A stretch of DNA of 64,000 bases from Sulfitobacter sp. F26169L (GTDB taxonomy: Bacteria; Pseudomonadota; Alphaproteobacteria; Rhodobacterales; Rhodobacteraceae). This document shows, piece after piece, positions 1-8,544 of the stretch. Position 1 is the stretch's first letter, and each line of letters opens with the position of its first letter. The notes under the pieces were generated by a model. It was not told where the DNA came from. It made no database searches and worked only from the letters and a program-made list of their open reading frames with translations. A program made the translations under genes and the position numbers. The stretch lies in the NCBI RefSeq assembly GCF_026410285.1, contig NZ_JAPMLP010000003.1:310001-374000 (forward strand), written 5' to 3'.

Positions 1-2228
1 TTCGCCTCTGACGGCTGGCTTGTCCCACGGCTTCCAGCGCGCGCCTGCAACCTGCGCCAGCCCGGCGAATTATAAACGTTCGCCTCGGCTGCGGCATCAT
101 GCAGCGTGCTTTTGGGCATCGTCGCAGCACCGAAACCGCCGCCATACAATCCCGGCGGGGTCAGAACCTCGACGTGTTCTTCGGGTAGTTCATCAATAAA
201 CCGTGACGGCATCGCGTTTTGCCACTGCCCGAACACCCGGCGGTTGGCTGCAAACGATATCGTGCAAATCTCTTCGGCGCGGGTGATGCCCACGTAGGCA
301 AGGCGGCGCTCTTCCTCCAGCCCCTTCTGCCCGCTTTCATCCATCGAACGTTGCGAGGGGAACAGTCCGTCCTCCCACCCCGGCAGAAAAACGGCAGGAA
401 ATTCCAGCCCCTTGGCCGCGTGCAGCGTCATAATGCTGACCTTCTCGCCTTCGCCTTCTTTCTCATTGTCCATGATCAGGCTGACGTGTTCCAGAAACCC
501 TTGCAGGTTCTCGAATTGCTCCAGCGCTTTGACCAGTTCCTTGATATTTTCCAACCGCCCCGGGGCTTCGGGTGTTTTGTCGTTTTGCCAGTGGCCGGTA
601 TAGCCGCTTTCGTCCAAAATCATCTCGGCCAGTTCCATATGATTGATCTCTGGTGGGCCGTATTCCATGCGCAGCGGCGCGCCATTATCCAGAACGCTGT
701 CGTCGTTCACTTCGATGCGCGGACCACGCAATTTGGACGACCAGCGGTCGATCCCTTCGATCAACAGACGCAGTTGCGCACCGCCTTTCCCGCCGATGCC
801 GTTTTGCGCCAGCAAAATCCGCGCGCCTTCCACCAGATTGGTGCCGTTTTCGCGCGCTGTGATCTGTATTTTCTGCTGTGCTTTGTCGCCAAGGCCGCGC
901 TTGGGCGTGTTCACGATCCGCTCGAATGCCAGATCATCGTCCGGTGAAGTCACGATACGGAAATACGCCATCGCATCGCGAATCTCCATGCGCTCGTAAA
1001 AACGCGGCCCCCCGATCACGCGGTAGGGCAAGCCGATGGTCAAAAACCTGTCCTCAAAGGCGCGCATCTGGTGGGAAGCGCGCACAAGGATCGCCATATG
1101 ATCAAGACTGAACGGGCGCAGCCCGCGCGTGCCGCGCTGAAGCGATTCGATCTCTTCCCCGATCCAACGTGCCTCTTCCTCGCCGTCCCAATGGCCGATC
1201 AGGCGCAGCTTTTCGCCGTCAGTCGCCTCTGTCCACAAGGTCTTGCCCAAACGCCCTTCGTTGCCGGCAATTACACCGGATGCAGCGGCAAGGATATGCG
1301 GGGTCGAGCGGTAGTTCTGCTCAAGCCGTACGACATGCGCGCCGGGGAAATCTTTTTCAAACCGCAGGATGTTGCCCACCTCGGCGCCGCGCCAGCCATA
1401 GATTGACTGGTCGTCATCGCCAACGCAGCAAATGTTTTTATGCCCCCCCGCCAGCAACCTCAGCCAAAGGTACTGGGCAACGTTGGTATCCTGATATTCG
1501 TCCACAAGGATATATTTGAACCAGCGCTGGTACTGGTCCAGAACGTCTTCGTGTTTTTGGAATATCGTGACCATGTGCAGCAGCAAATCGCCGAAATCGG
1601 TTGCGTTCAGCTCGCGCAGGCGGGTCTGATAGGCGGCATACAGCTCTGCGCCACGGTGGTTATAGGCCCCCGCATCCGCTGTAGGAATTTTGTCAGCTGT
1701 CAGCGCGCGGTTCTTCCAGCCGTCGATGATGTTTGCCAGCATCCGGGCGGGCCAACGCTTGTCGTCGATCCCTTCGGCAGACACCAGTTGTTTAAGCAAG
1801 CGAAGCTGGTCGTCGGTGTCCAGAATGGTGAAGTTTGATTTCAGCCCGACCAGTTCCGCGTGCCGGCGCAACAGCTTGACACAGATCGCGTGGAACGTGC
1901 CCAGCCACGGCATACCCTCTACCGGCTGCCCCAGCATTGCGCCCACACGGTTTTTCATTTCGCGCGCGGCTTTGTTGGTGAAGGTCACCGCCAGAATTTC
2001 GTTCGGACGCGCACGCCCAGTGTTCAGCAGATGCACGATGCGCGCGGTCAGCGCACGGGTTTTGCCAGTTCCCGCCCCCGCCAGCATCAGCACGGGACCA
2101 TCCATTTGCTCAACCGCTTCGCGCTGCGCGGGGTTCAGACCATCCAGATAAGGCTGCGGGCGCGCGGCCATGGCACGTGCGGACAGGGAGGCGCCCTCGA
2201 AGGCGGCATTTTCATCAAAACTGCTCAT
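1..2228 (-). CDS. uvrD: UvrD/PcrA-type DNA helicase (3' end outside window)
   Basis: Superfamily 1A 3'-5' DNA helicase of nucleotide excision repair, mismatch repair and replication-fork repair. The reading frame starts at the ATG complementary to 2226-2228 and runs open to base 1, giving about 742 residues. The family is about 720-790 long, so only a short C-terminal piece is missing. Visible motifs are Walker A AGAGTGKT at residues 50-57, the Walker B type VDEYQDTN, QNYRST, VSIMTLHAAKGLEFP and GITRAE. A GTTC-N7-GTTC SOS box lies 41 bases upstream of the start, so LexA control is likely. The gene is divergent from the alpha-hydroxy-acid dehydrogenase. Function is clear; the distinction between UvrD and PcrA naming is not meaningful here. 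Confidence 0.95.
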   Translation of the reverse strand, partial: MSSFDENAAFEGASLSARAMAARPQPYLDGLNPAQREAVEQMDGPVLMLAGAGTGKTRALTARIVHLLNTGRARPNEILAVTFTNKAAREMKNRVGAMLGQPVEGMPWLGTFHAICVKLLRRHAELVGLKSNFTILDTDDQLRLLKQLVSAEGIDDKRWPARMLANIIDGWKNRALTADKIPTADAGAYNHRGAELYAAYQTRLRELNATDFGDLLLHMVTIFQKHEDVLDQYQRWFKYILVDEYQDTNVAQYLWLRLLAGGHKNICCVGDDDQSIYGWRGAEVGNILRFEKDFPGAHVVRLEQNYRSTPHILAAASGVIAGNEGRLGKTLWTEATDGEKLRLIGHWDGEEEARWIGEEIESLQRGTRGLRPFSLDHMAILVRASHQMRAFEDRFLTIGLPYRVIGGPRFYERMEIRDAMAYFRIVTSPDDDLAFERIVNTPKRGLGDKAQQKIQITARENGTNLVEGARILLAQNGIGGKGGAQLRLLIEGIDRWSSKLRGPRIEVNDDSVLDNGAPLRMEYGPPEINHMELAEMILDESGYTGHWQNDKTPEAPGRLENIKELVKALEQFENLQGFLEHVSLIMDNEKEGEGEKVSIMTLHAAKGLEFPAVFLPGWEDGLFPSQRSMDESGQKGLEEERRLAYVGITRAEEICTISFAANRRVFGQWQNAMPSRFIDELPEEHVEVLTPPGLYGGGFGAATMPKSTLHDAAAEANVYNSPGWRRLQARAGSRGTSQPSEA

Positions 2229-2268
2229 GCGTCTTAAATAGCGCAAAGCAATGCCGTCGAAAACCCGT

Positions 2269-2283
2269 GTTCACAGATTGTTC
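2269..2283. promoter_or_regulatory. SOS box (LexA site) upstream of uvrD
   Basis: GTTCACAGATTGTTC is an exact match to the alphaproteobacterial LexA direct-repeat operator GTTC-N7-GTTC. It sits in the divergent gap between uvrD and the alpha-hydroxy-acid dehydrogenase. Because uvrD is a classic SOS gene, it is the likely target. Confidence 0.8.
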
Positions 2284-2359
2284 TGTCATTTCTTTTTGAA
2301 TGCCTTCAGCGGACAACCCCGCACTAGACAATTCATGCAGGCACTGCCCAAATGCCGCT

Positions 2360-3505
2360 ATGGATTTACACGCCAAATACCCCGCCTTGTCCGACCTGCG
2401 CCGCCGCGCGCAGAAACGAATCCCCCCCTTCGTGTGGGAATATCTGGACAGCGGCACAGGCGATGAAGCAAGCAAAGCGCGCAATCGCAGCGCGCTGGAC
2501 CGGATCGGCATGATGCCTTCTATCCTGCACGGCGAATTCACGCCCGATCTGTCCACCCGTTTTTTGGGCCGCAATCTGCCCCTACCTTTCGGGATTGCGC
2601 CTATCGGGATGTCTGGCCTGATGTGGCCCGATGCAGAAGGCCATCTGGCCCGCGCCAGTGCGCGCGCAAACATTCCCTACTGTTTGTCGACCGTTGCGAC
2701 TCAAAGCCCCGAAGACACAGCACCGCATCTGGGCACACACGCATGGTTTCAGATGTATCCGCCCCGTGATCCCGAGATCCGCCGCGACATGCTGGCGCGC
2801 GCCAAGGCGGCAGGGTTTTCTGCCCTGATCCTGACGGTCGACGTTCCTGTGGCAAGCCGCCGCGAGAGGCAGGTCCGCTCCGGCCTGACGAATCCGCCCC
2901 GCCTGACGCCACGATTGCTGGCACAGGTGGCGACCCGCCCTGCGTGGGCTGCGGGCATGGCAAGGCGGGGCATGCCACACATGCGCGGCCTTGATAAATA
3001 CGCAAACGCGGCCACCAACGGCCTCTCGCCCACCGCGCATGTAGGATACCTGCTGCGCACTGCACCCGATTGGGATTATGTTGGCTGGCTGCGCGATGAA
3101 TGGGCCGGTGATCTGCTGATCAAAGGGGTGATGCGCCCCGACGATGCCACCCGCCTTGCGGGATTAGGCGTTGATGCGATTTGGGTATCAAACCACGCTG
3201 GCCGCCAGTTTGCTGGCGCGCCCGCCGCGATCGAGGTTTTGCCGGATGTGCGCGCAGCGACACAATTGCCGATCATTTTCGACAGCGGCATCGAGGGTGG
3301 GCTGGATATCTTGCGCGCCCTTGCACTGGGGGCCGATTTTGTCATGCTGGGGCGCGCGTTTCATTATGCTTTGGGCGCACTTGGGCCGCAGGGCATTGAC
3401 CACCTGATTGATATTCTGGCCAAGGATATGATCGCCAACATGGGCCAGATCGGGGTTCGCGACCTGCGCGATCTACCTGCCCCGATCCAGCTGACACCGC
3501 GCTAA
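2360..3505 (+). CDS. FMN-dependent alpha-hydroxy-acid dehydrogenase/oxidase
   Basis: Member of the L-lactate dehydrogenase (LldD)/glycolate oxidase TIM-barrel family, which oxidises 2-hydroxy acids to 2-keto acids using FMN. I start at the internal ATG (MDLHAKYPAL) because this matches the usual N-terminus of the family; an in-frame ATG lies 60 bases upstream. The length is 381 aa, normal for the family. The catalytic His is in SNHAGRQ (His about 279), and LTVDVP and ALGADFVMLGRA are typical. The FMN-phosphate/substrate loop that usually reads DSG-x-RRG here reads DSGIEGG (about 308-314), so the usual Arg pair is lost. Substrate is therefore uncertain: it may be a lactate-like acid or a divergent subfamily. 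It stands alone after the divergent uvrD. Confidence 0.85.
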   Translation: MDLHAKYPALSDLRRRAQKRIPPFVWEYLDSGTGDEASKARNRSALDRIGMMPSILHGEFTPDLSTRFLGRNLPLPFGIAPIGMSGLMWPDAEGHLARASARANIPYCLSTVATQSPEDTAPHLGTHAWFQMYPPRDPEIRRDMLARAKAAGFSALILTVDVPVASRRERQVRSGLTNPPRLTPRLLAQVATRPAWAAGMARRGMPHMRGLDKYANAATNGLSPTAHVGYLLRTAPDWDYVGWLRDEWAGDLLIKGVMRPDDATRLAGLGVDAIWVSNHAGRQFAGAPAAIEVLPDVRAATQLPIIFDSGIEGGLDILRALALGADFVMLGRAFHYALGALGPQGIDHLIDILAKDMIANMGQIGVRDLRDLPAPIQLTPR

Positions 3506-3837
3506 AGCGCGCCCAGCTTGGCCTCTCCGGAGATAAACTGGAACCGGCTATTACCGGGCGGAAAGGCCTGCCCGTTACGCAAAGTCCTGCGGGTGCCCAC
3601 CTCAAGTCTCTGAATACTTGTCGTTCCGGGTATCTTCAGCGCACCGATCTCACGCGAGAATATGATGTTGCCTTTTGCGGTGGCAGCGATGATTGATGCA
3701 CAGCTGATTTGGCCCCTTCGTACTGAACACATTTCTGTTTGTTTGAACTTCTTGATCCCCAACCGCTCGTCTTTGGGCAGATCAATACTGTCAGATGGCC
3801 CCGCTGGCGCGCGTCCTGCAATCACCGCCAACGTCAA
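3502..3837 (-). pseudogene. Possible truncated hypothetical gene in gene-poor gap 3506-4090
   Basis: The 585 bases between the dehydrogenase and pyruvate carboxylase hold no confident gene. On the minus strand an open frame of about 110 codons ends with a TAG that overlaps the dehydrogenase stop, a packing typical of real convergent genes in this window. It has no ATG: the first usable codon is a TTG at 3837, and coding-like sequence continues upstream to a TAA near 3885. The product would be basic, with two Cys (TEMCSVRRGQISCAS) and no recognisable domain. It could be a decayed gene that has lost its 5' end, or chance. I do not recognise a family. Confidence 0.25.
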
Positions 3838-4090
3838 ACGGGCGCCGGCCAGTTTCCCCGAACAATCCCGATCAAAACTCTCGCGAATTTAGGTTTATCC
3901 GGCCAAATTTACGAAAGTCCACCCCGACTGGAGAAGTACAGGCTCCATTTGTCGCAAACTCCACCTACAGCGGATTGAACCAGCGGTCGCGTCAGCAAAA
4001 CCTGCAGCTCTGGCAAATGAACGCATTGCGGGGCTGCGCTTCATGCGCCACAAACCATGCGACACCCTCTTGAACAAGGCCCTCCGAGTT

Positions 4091-7000
4091 ATGACTGATT
4101 TCCGCAAAATTCTGATCGCGAACCGTGGCGAAATTGCTATCCGCATCATGCGCGCTGCAAACGAGATGGGCAAAACCACCGTTGCCGTATTCGCCGAAGA
4201 GGACAAACTGGGCCTGCATCGTTTCAAAGCGGACGAGGCCTATCGCATCGGCAAAGACCTTGGCCCAGTTGCCGCGTACCTCAGTATTGACGAGATGATC
4301 CGCGTGGCGAAGGCAAGCGGCGCTGACGCTATTCACCCCGGATATGGTTTGCTGAGCGAAAACCCCGATTTTGTCGATGCCTGCGCCAACAATGGTATTA
4401 CCTTTATCGGCCCAAGGGCCGAAACCATGCGCGCCCTTGGTGACAAGGCCAGCGCGCGCCGTGTGGCCGTAGAGGCGGGTGTACCTGTGATTCCGGCAAC
4501 CGAGGTGCTGGGCGAGGATATGGCCGCGATCAAGCGCGAGGCAGCGGAGGTTGGCTATCCCCTGATGCTCAAAGCATCCTGGGGTGGCGGCGGACGCGGG
4601 ATGCGGCCCATCTATGACGAAAGCGAGCTGGAGGAAAAGGTGCGCGAAGGCCGCCGCGAAGCCGAAGCGGCATTTGGCAATGGCGAGGGGTATCTGGAAA
4701 AGATGATCCTGAAAGCGCGCCATGTGGAGGTGCAGATTCTGGGCGACAGCCACGGCGAAATCTATCATCTCTACGAGCGTGACTGCTCGGTCCAGCGGCG
4801 CAACCAGAAGGTGGTCGAGCGTGCGCCAGCGCCCTACCTGACCGAAGAGCAGCGCGCCCATGTCTGCGAACTGGGCCGGAAAATCTGCGCCCATGTGAAT
4901 TATGAGTGTGCTGGCACCGTCGAATTCCTGATGGATATGGAAACGGATGAATTCTACTTCATCGAGGTAAACCCGCGGGTGCAGGTCGAACATACCGTGA
5001 CCGAAGAAGTCACCGGAATTGATATCGTACAAGCGCAAATCCTGATTGCCGAGGGCAAGACACTCGCCCAGGCCACGGGCAAGACATCACAGGCTGACGT
5101 GCAACTGCAGGGTCACGCCCTGCAAACCCGCATCACCACCGAAGATCCGCTCAATAACTTTATCCCCGACTATGGCCGCATCACTGCATTTCGTGAAGCC
5201 ACAGGCATGGGCATCCGTCTGGATGGCGGCACGGCATATTCCGGCGGGGTCATCACGCGTTACTACGACAGCCTGCTGGTGAAAGTGACGGCCAAGGCGC
5301 AGACACCCGAACAGGCGATCGCGCGGATGGACCGCGCCCTACGCGAGTTCCGTATTCGCGGGGTGTCCACCAACATCGCCTTTGTGGAAAACCTGCTGAA
5401 GCACCCGACGTTTCTGGATAACACCTATCACACCAAATTCATCGACGAGACGCCGGAACTGTTCACCTTCAAGGCCCGTCTTGACCGTGGCACAAAGGTG
5501 CTGACCTACATCGCCGACATCAGCGTCAACGGCCACCCCGAAACAAAGGGTAAACCCGTACCCGCCAGCGCTACCCGCGCGCCCCTGCCCCCCGCCGCGC
5601 GGACAGAACCATTGATGGGCACACGGAATTTACTGGAGCAAAAAGGCCCCCAAGCCGTAGCTGACTGGATGGGTCAGCAGCGCCAGTTGCTGATCACTGA
5701 CACCACCATGCGCGACGCCCATCAAAGCCTGCTGGCCACGCGGATGCGCAGCCACGACATGATCAAGGCCGCGCCTGCCTACGCCGCTAACCTGCCGCAG
5801 CTGTTCTCGATTGAGTGTTGGGGTGGTGCGACCTTTGATGTGGCTTACCGTTTCTTGCAGGAATGTCCGTGGCAGCGCCTGCGCGACATACGGGCGCGTA
5901 TGCCAAACATCATGACCCAGATGTTGCTGCGCGCCTCCAACGGTGTCGGCTACACCAACTATCCCGACAACGTCGTGCAGCATTTTGTGGCAACTGCGGC
6001 CAACAGCGGCGTCGATGTGTTTCGCGTCTTCGACAGCCTGAACTGGGTGGAAAACATGCGTGTCGCAATGGATGCGGTGCAAGAGGCCGGCAAGGTCTGC
6101 GAAGGCACGATCTGCTATACCGGCGATATATTCGACCCCGACCGCGCCAAATACGATCTGAAATACTATGTCGCCATGGGCAAGGAGTTGAAAGCCGCAG
6201 GCGCGCATATTTTGGGTCTGAAAGACATGGCAGGATTGCTGAAACCCGCACAGGCGCGCCAGCTGGTGCGGGCCCTGAAGTCAGAGGTCGGCCTGCCAAT
6301 CCACTTCCACACCCACGACACAGCAGGCATCGCCTGCGCCACCATCCTTGCAGCTTCCGAAGCCGGTGTGGATGCGGTTGATTGCGCAATGGATGCTTTC
6401 TCGGGCAATACCTCTCAGGCGACACTCGGTTCGGTGGTCGAGGCGCTGCGCCACACCGACCGCGACACAGGGCTGGACATGACAGCGGTGCGCGAAATTT
6501 CGGACTACTGGGAAGAAGTGCGCCAGCAGTATGCCGCCTTCGAGACAGGCATGCAGGCCCCCTCCTCCGAGGTGTATCTGCATGAAATGCCGGGCGGGCA
6601 GTTTACCAACCTCAAGGCCCAGGCAGCGAGCCTCGGGCTTGATGATCGCTGGCCCGAGGTGGCGCGCACCTACCGCGATGTGAACCAGATGTTTGGCGAT
6701 ATTGTAAAAGTTACACCATCCTCGAAAGTCGTGGGTGATATGGCGCTGATGATGGTCTCACAGGGTCTGACCCGTGCACAGGTCGAGGATGAAAATACCG
6801 AAGTGTCCTTCCCCGAAAGCGTGATCGACATGATGCGCGGCAATCTAGGCCAACCGCCCGGCGGATTCCCCGAAAAAATCGTAAAAAAGGTGTTGAAAGG
6901 CGAAAAGCCGAACACAGACCGCCCCGGCGCACATCTGCCGGCCGTAGATCTGGAGGCTGTGCGCAAGGAATTGTCCGCACAACTGGACGGCGCGCAAATC

Positions 7001-7531
7001 GACGATGAAGATCTCGCAGGCTATCTGATGTACCCCAAGGTATACACCGAATATATGGCACGCCATGCGATCTATGGCCCCGTGCGCACCCTGCCCACGC
7101 CCACCTTTTTCTACGGTATGGAGCCAAGCGACGAGATTGCCGCAGAAATCGACCCCGGCAAGACGCTTGAGATTCGCCTGCAAGCCATTGGTGATACGAA
7201 TGAAGACGGCGAGGTAAAAGTGTTCTTCGAATTAAACGGCCAACCCCGCGTGATCCGCGTGCCCAACCGTTTGGTCAAAGCCACCACCCAGCAACGCCCG
7301 AAAGCCGAGGCAGGCAATACAAACCACATCGGCGCCCCGATGCCCGGCGTCGTCGCCAGCGTGGGCGCTGTTGTGGGGCAATCGGTCAAGGAAGGGGATC
7401 TGTTGCTGACAATCGAAGCCATGAAAATGGAAACCGGCCTGCACGCCGAACGCGACGCCGTTGTAAAAGCCGTTCACGTCAGCGCGGGCGGCCAGATCGA
7501 CGCAAAAGACCTACTGGTAGAATTGGAATAA
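4091..7531 (+). CDS. pyc: Pyruvate carboxylase
   Basis: Biotin enzyme that carboxylates pyruvate to oxaloacetate with ATP and bicarbonate, refilling the TCA cycle. At 1146 aa it is the full single-chain form. The order is an N-terminal biotin carboxylase with ATP-grasp glycine loop GGGGRGMR and the CSVQRRNQKVVE segment, a carboxyltransferase domain beginning near TTMRDAHQSLLATRM (about residue 535), the PYC/OADA conserved domain, and a C-terminal biotinyl domain with EAMKME (biotinylated Lys about 1112). I chose the ATG giving MTDFRKILIANRGE, the canonical N-terminus; an upstream in-frame ATG at 4043 would add 16 atypical residues. The MAPEG gene follows after 3 bases, so they may share a transcript. 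Confidence 0.97.
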   Translation: MTDFRKILIANRGEIAIRIMRAANEMGKTTVAVFAEEDKLGLHRFKADEAYRIGKDLGPVAAYLSIDEMIRVAKASGADAIHPGYGLLSENPDFVDACANNGITFIGPRAETMRALGDKASARRVAVEAGVPVIPATEVLGEDMAAIKREAAEVGYPLMLKASWGGGGRGMRPIYDESELEEKVREGRREAEAAFGNGEGYLEKMILKARHVEVQILGDSHGEIYHLYERDCSVQRRNQKVVERAPAPYLTEEQRAHVCELGRKICAHVNYECAGTVEFLMDMETDEFYFIEVNPRVQVEHTVTEEVTGIDIVQAQILIAEGKTLAQATGKTSQADVQLQGHALQTRITTEDPLNNFIPDYGRITAFREATGMGIRLDGGTAYSGGVITRYYDSLLVKVTAKAQTPEQAIARMDRALREFRIRGVSTNIAFVENLLKHPTFLDNTYHTKFIDETPELFTFKARLDRGTKVLTYIADISVNGHPETKGKPVPASATRAPLPPAARTEPLMGTRNLLEQKGPQAVADWMGQQRQLLITDTTMRDAHQSLLATRMRSHDMIKAAPAYAANLPQLFSIECWGGATFDVAYRFLQECPWQRLRDIRARMPNIMTQMLLRASNGVGYTNYPDNVVQHFVATAANSGVDVFRVFDSLNWVENMRVAMDAVQEAGKVCEGTICYTGDIFDPDRAKYDLKYYVAMGKELKAAGAHILGLKDMAGLLKPAQARQLVRALKSEVGLPIHFHTHDTAGIACATILAASEAGVDAVDCAMDAFSGNTSQATLGSVVEALRHTDRDTGLDMTAVREISDYWEEVRQQYAAFETGMQAPSSEVYLHEMPGGQFTNLKAQAASLGLDDRWPEVARTYRDVNQMFGDIVKVTPSSKVVGDMALMMVSQGLTRAQVEDENTEVSFPESVIDMMRGNLGQPPGGFPEKIVKKVLKGEKPNTDRPGAHLPAVDLEAVRKELSAQLDGAQIDDEDLAGYLMYPKVYTEYMARHAIYGPVRTLPTPTFFYGMEPSDEIAAEIDPGKTLEIRLQAIGDTNEDGEVKVFFELNGQPRVIRVPNRLVKATTQQRPKAEAGNTNHIGAPMPGVVASVGAVVGQSVKEGDLLLTIEAMKMETGLHAERDAVVKAVHVSAGGQIDAKDLLVELE

Positions 7532-7534
7532 ATC

Positions 7535-7924
7535 ATGATGTTAACGATTACCCCCCTCTACGCTGCCCTTCTGGCACTGGTATTCATTGTTCTGGCCGTG
7601 TTGGTTGTCCGCGAACGGATTGCGATAGAAAAAGCGCCCGATGGCGCTGATGAAACCGCGCTAAACAAAAGCATGCGTGTACACGCCAATTTTGTTGAAT
7701 ACGTCCCCCTCGCTCTGGTTCTAATGATCTGCGCCGAGCTGCAGGGCGCACCTGTCATCGCAGTGCACGCAATGGGCGCAACCCTGTTGATCGGGCGCGT
7801 CTGTCACGGCATCGGCATGTCATCCACCCCGCAAATCAGGGTGCTGCGCGCGGGTGGGTTTCTCCTGACAAGTCTTATGCTGATCTTCTCTTCACTGGCC
7901 GTTCTGGTCCATGCGCTGCTTTAA
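7535..7924 (+). CDS. MAPEG family membrane protein
   Basis: Small integral membrane protein of 129 aa with about four hydrophobic segments (about 8-26, 55-72, 76-95, 106-127). It belongs to the MAPEG family, which includes glutathione transferases and related eicosanoid/glutathione enzymes. The loop with MRVHANFVEYVPLALVLM matches the family signature (N and E in the HANFxEYxP stretch), and the GRVCHGIGM segment also fits. It starts three bases after the pyruvate carboxylase stop, but a metabolic link is not evident. The bacterial members usually have unknown substrates. Confidence 0.85.
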   Translation: MMLTITPLYAALLALVFIVLAVLVVRERIAIEKAPDGADETALNKSMRVHANFVEYVPLALVLMICAELQGAPVIAVHAMGATLLIGRVCHGIGMSSTPQIRVLRAGGFLLTSLMLIFSSLAVLVHALL

Positions 7925-7959
7925 AACAAATTTTTTTGCTCATCAGGTCAAATTACCTC

Positions 7960-7988
7960 TTGCAGCATTCAGCGCAGAGGGCTAGATC
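7960..7988 (+). promoter_or_regulatory. Promoter of tRNA-Gly
   Basis: TTGCAG (7960-7965) and TAGATC (7983-7988) are separated by 17 bases. They end 16 bases before the mature tRNA, a plausible housekeeping promoter. Confidence 0.45.
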
Positions 7989-8004
7989 AGCCCCACTAAC
8001 GGAT

Positions 8005-8079
8005 GCGGGCGTAGCTCAGGGGTAGAGCATAACCTTGCCAAGGTTAGGGTCGGGCGTTCGAATCGCCTCGCCCGCTCCA
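8005..8079 (+). tRNA. tRNA-Gly (anticodon GCC)
   Basis: Full cloverleaf: acceptor GCGGGCG pairs with CGCCCGC, D-stem GCTC/GAGC, anticodon loop TTGCCAA giving GCC, T-loop TTCGAAT, discriminator T, and encoded CCA at 8077-8079. It is followed by a strong terminator. No integrase or attachment-site duplication is seen nearby. Confidence 0.96.
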
Positions 8080-8106
8080 GTTAGACTAGTAACCCCAGCT
8101 AGTTAC

Positions 8107-8135
8107 AAAAAGCCGCCTTCGGGCGGCTTTTTTGT
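8107..8135 (+). terminator. Rho-independent terminator after tRNA-Gly
   Basis: Stem AAGCCGCC/GGGCGGCTT with a TTC loop is followed by a T run. The A run on the 5' side makes it potentially bidirectional. Confidence 0.85.
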
Positions 8136-8260
8136 TTTCAGGCGGTTTTTCTTTTCAAACCGGCCAGCGCGCCCTGCCACTAGTTTTTCCTGCAACCGAC
8201 GTGCGAAAGATTTGCGTATTTATCGTTTCAGATCAGATGAACTGAATCAGAAAATTATAT

Positions 8261-8309
8261 CCGACTAAATCTGTCAGGTTGACATGCCTGACTAAATCGC
8301 TCAGATACA
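8261..8309 (+). promoter_or_regulatory. Iron-regulated promoter with tandem IscR-type boxes
   Basis: Two direct copies of a motif lie at 8261-8277 (CCGACTAAATCTGTCAG) and 8288-8304 (CTGACTAAATCGCTCAG), 27 bases apart. They resemble the IscR type-1 site (YYGACT-RWWW-YAGTCRR) and the Rhodobacterales Iron-Rhodo-box. The first copy has one mismatch to that pattern and the second has two. A -35 TTGACA (8279-8284) falls between the copies and a -10-like AGATAC (8303-8308) overlaps the end of the second, so binding should block RNA polymerase. They stand upstream of the ten-gene iron block. Between here and 8376 a short inverted GGAAG/CTTCC pair brackets the first ribosome-binding site. Confidence 0.6.
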
Positions 8310-8376
8310 GCGCACGTCAAGCCACCCCGCCAAAAACTGGGGAAGCCCGACACGTTCACAATGTGAGGACTTCCAA

Positions 8377-8544
8377 ATGCAGTTAGCCGACACGCGACAA
8401 AAGCCCCGCCTCTATGAAAAACCTGATTCTTCAAAGCCCAAGCGCGCCAAGTTCGATACCCTCTGCGCCGCATCGGAAACGGAGGGTTGGAGCGTTGAGT
8501 GGTTCCTCGACTATCAGAGCAACCAGAGTGACCTTTCCACATGA
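8377..8544 (+). CDS. Uncharacterised 55-aa protein, first gene of the hemP iron operon
   Basis: A 55-codon frame begins with ATG 8377, six bases after a GTGAGGAC ribosome-binding site, and its TGA overlaps the hemP ATG (ATGA at 8541-8544), so the two are probably translationally coupled. The protein is basic at the N-terminus (MQLADTRQKPRLYEK), has a single Cys (residue 30) and an aromatic C-terminal part (WSVEWFLDYQ). No signal peptide or membrane segment is seen. I do not recognise a family. Its position as first gene behind the iron boxes implies a role in heme or iron handling, but this is inference. Confidence 0.6.
   Translation: MQLADTRQKPRLYEKPDSSKPKRAKFDTLCAASETEGWSVEWFLDYQSNQSDLST

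Noticed and set aside
219-947. Long plus-strand open frame opposite uvrD
   Set aside because: It lies fully antisense to conserved UvrD motifs, and its translation has no recognisable features.
8005-8300. Integrated element at tRNA-Gly
   Set aside because: No integrase, no duplicated tRNA end and no change in gene type consistent with an island; the neighbouring block is an ordinary iron operon.
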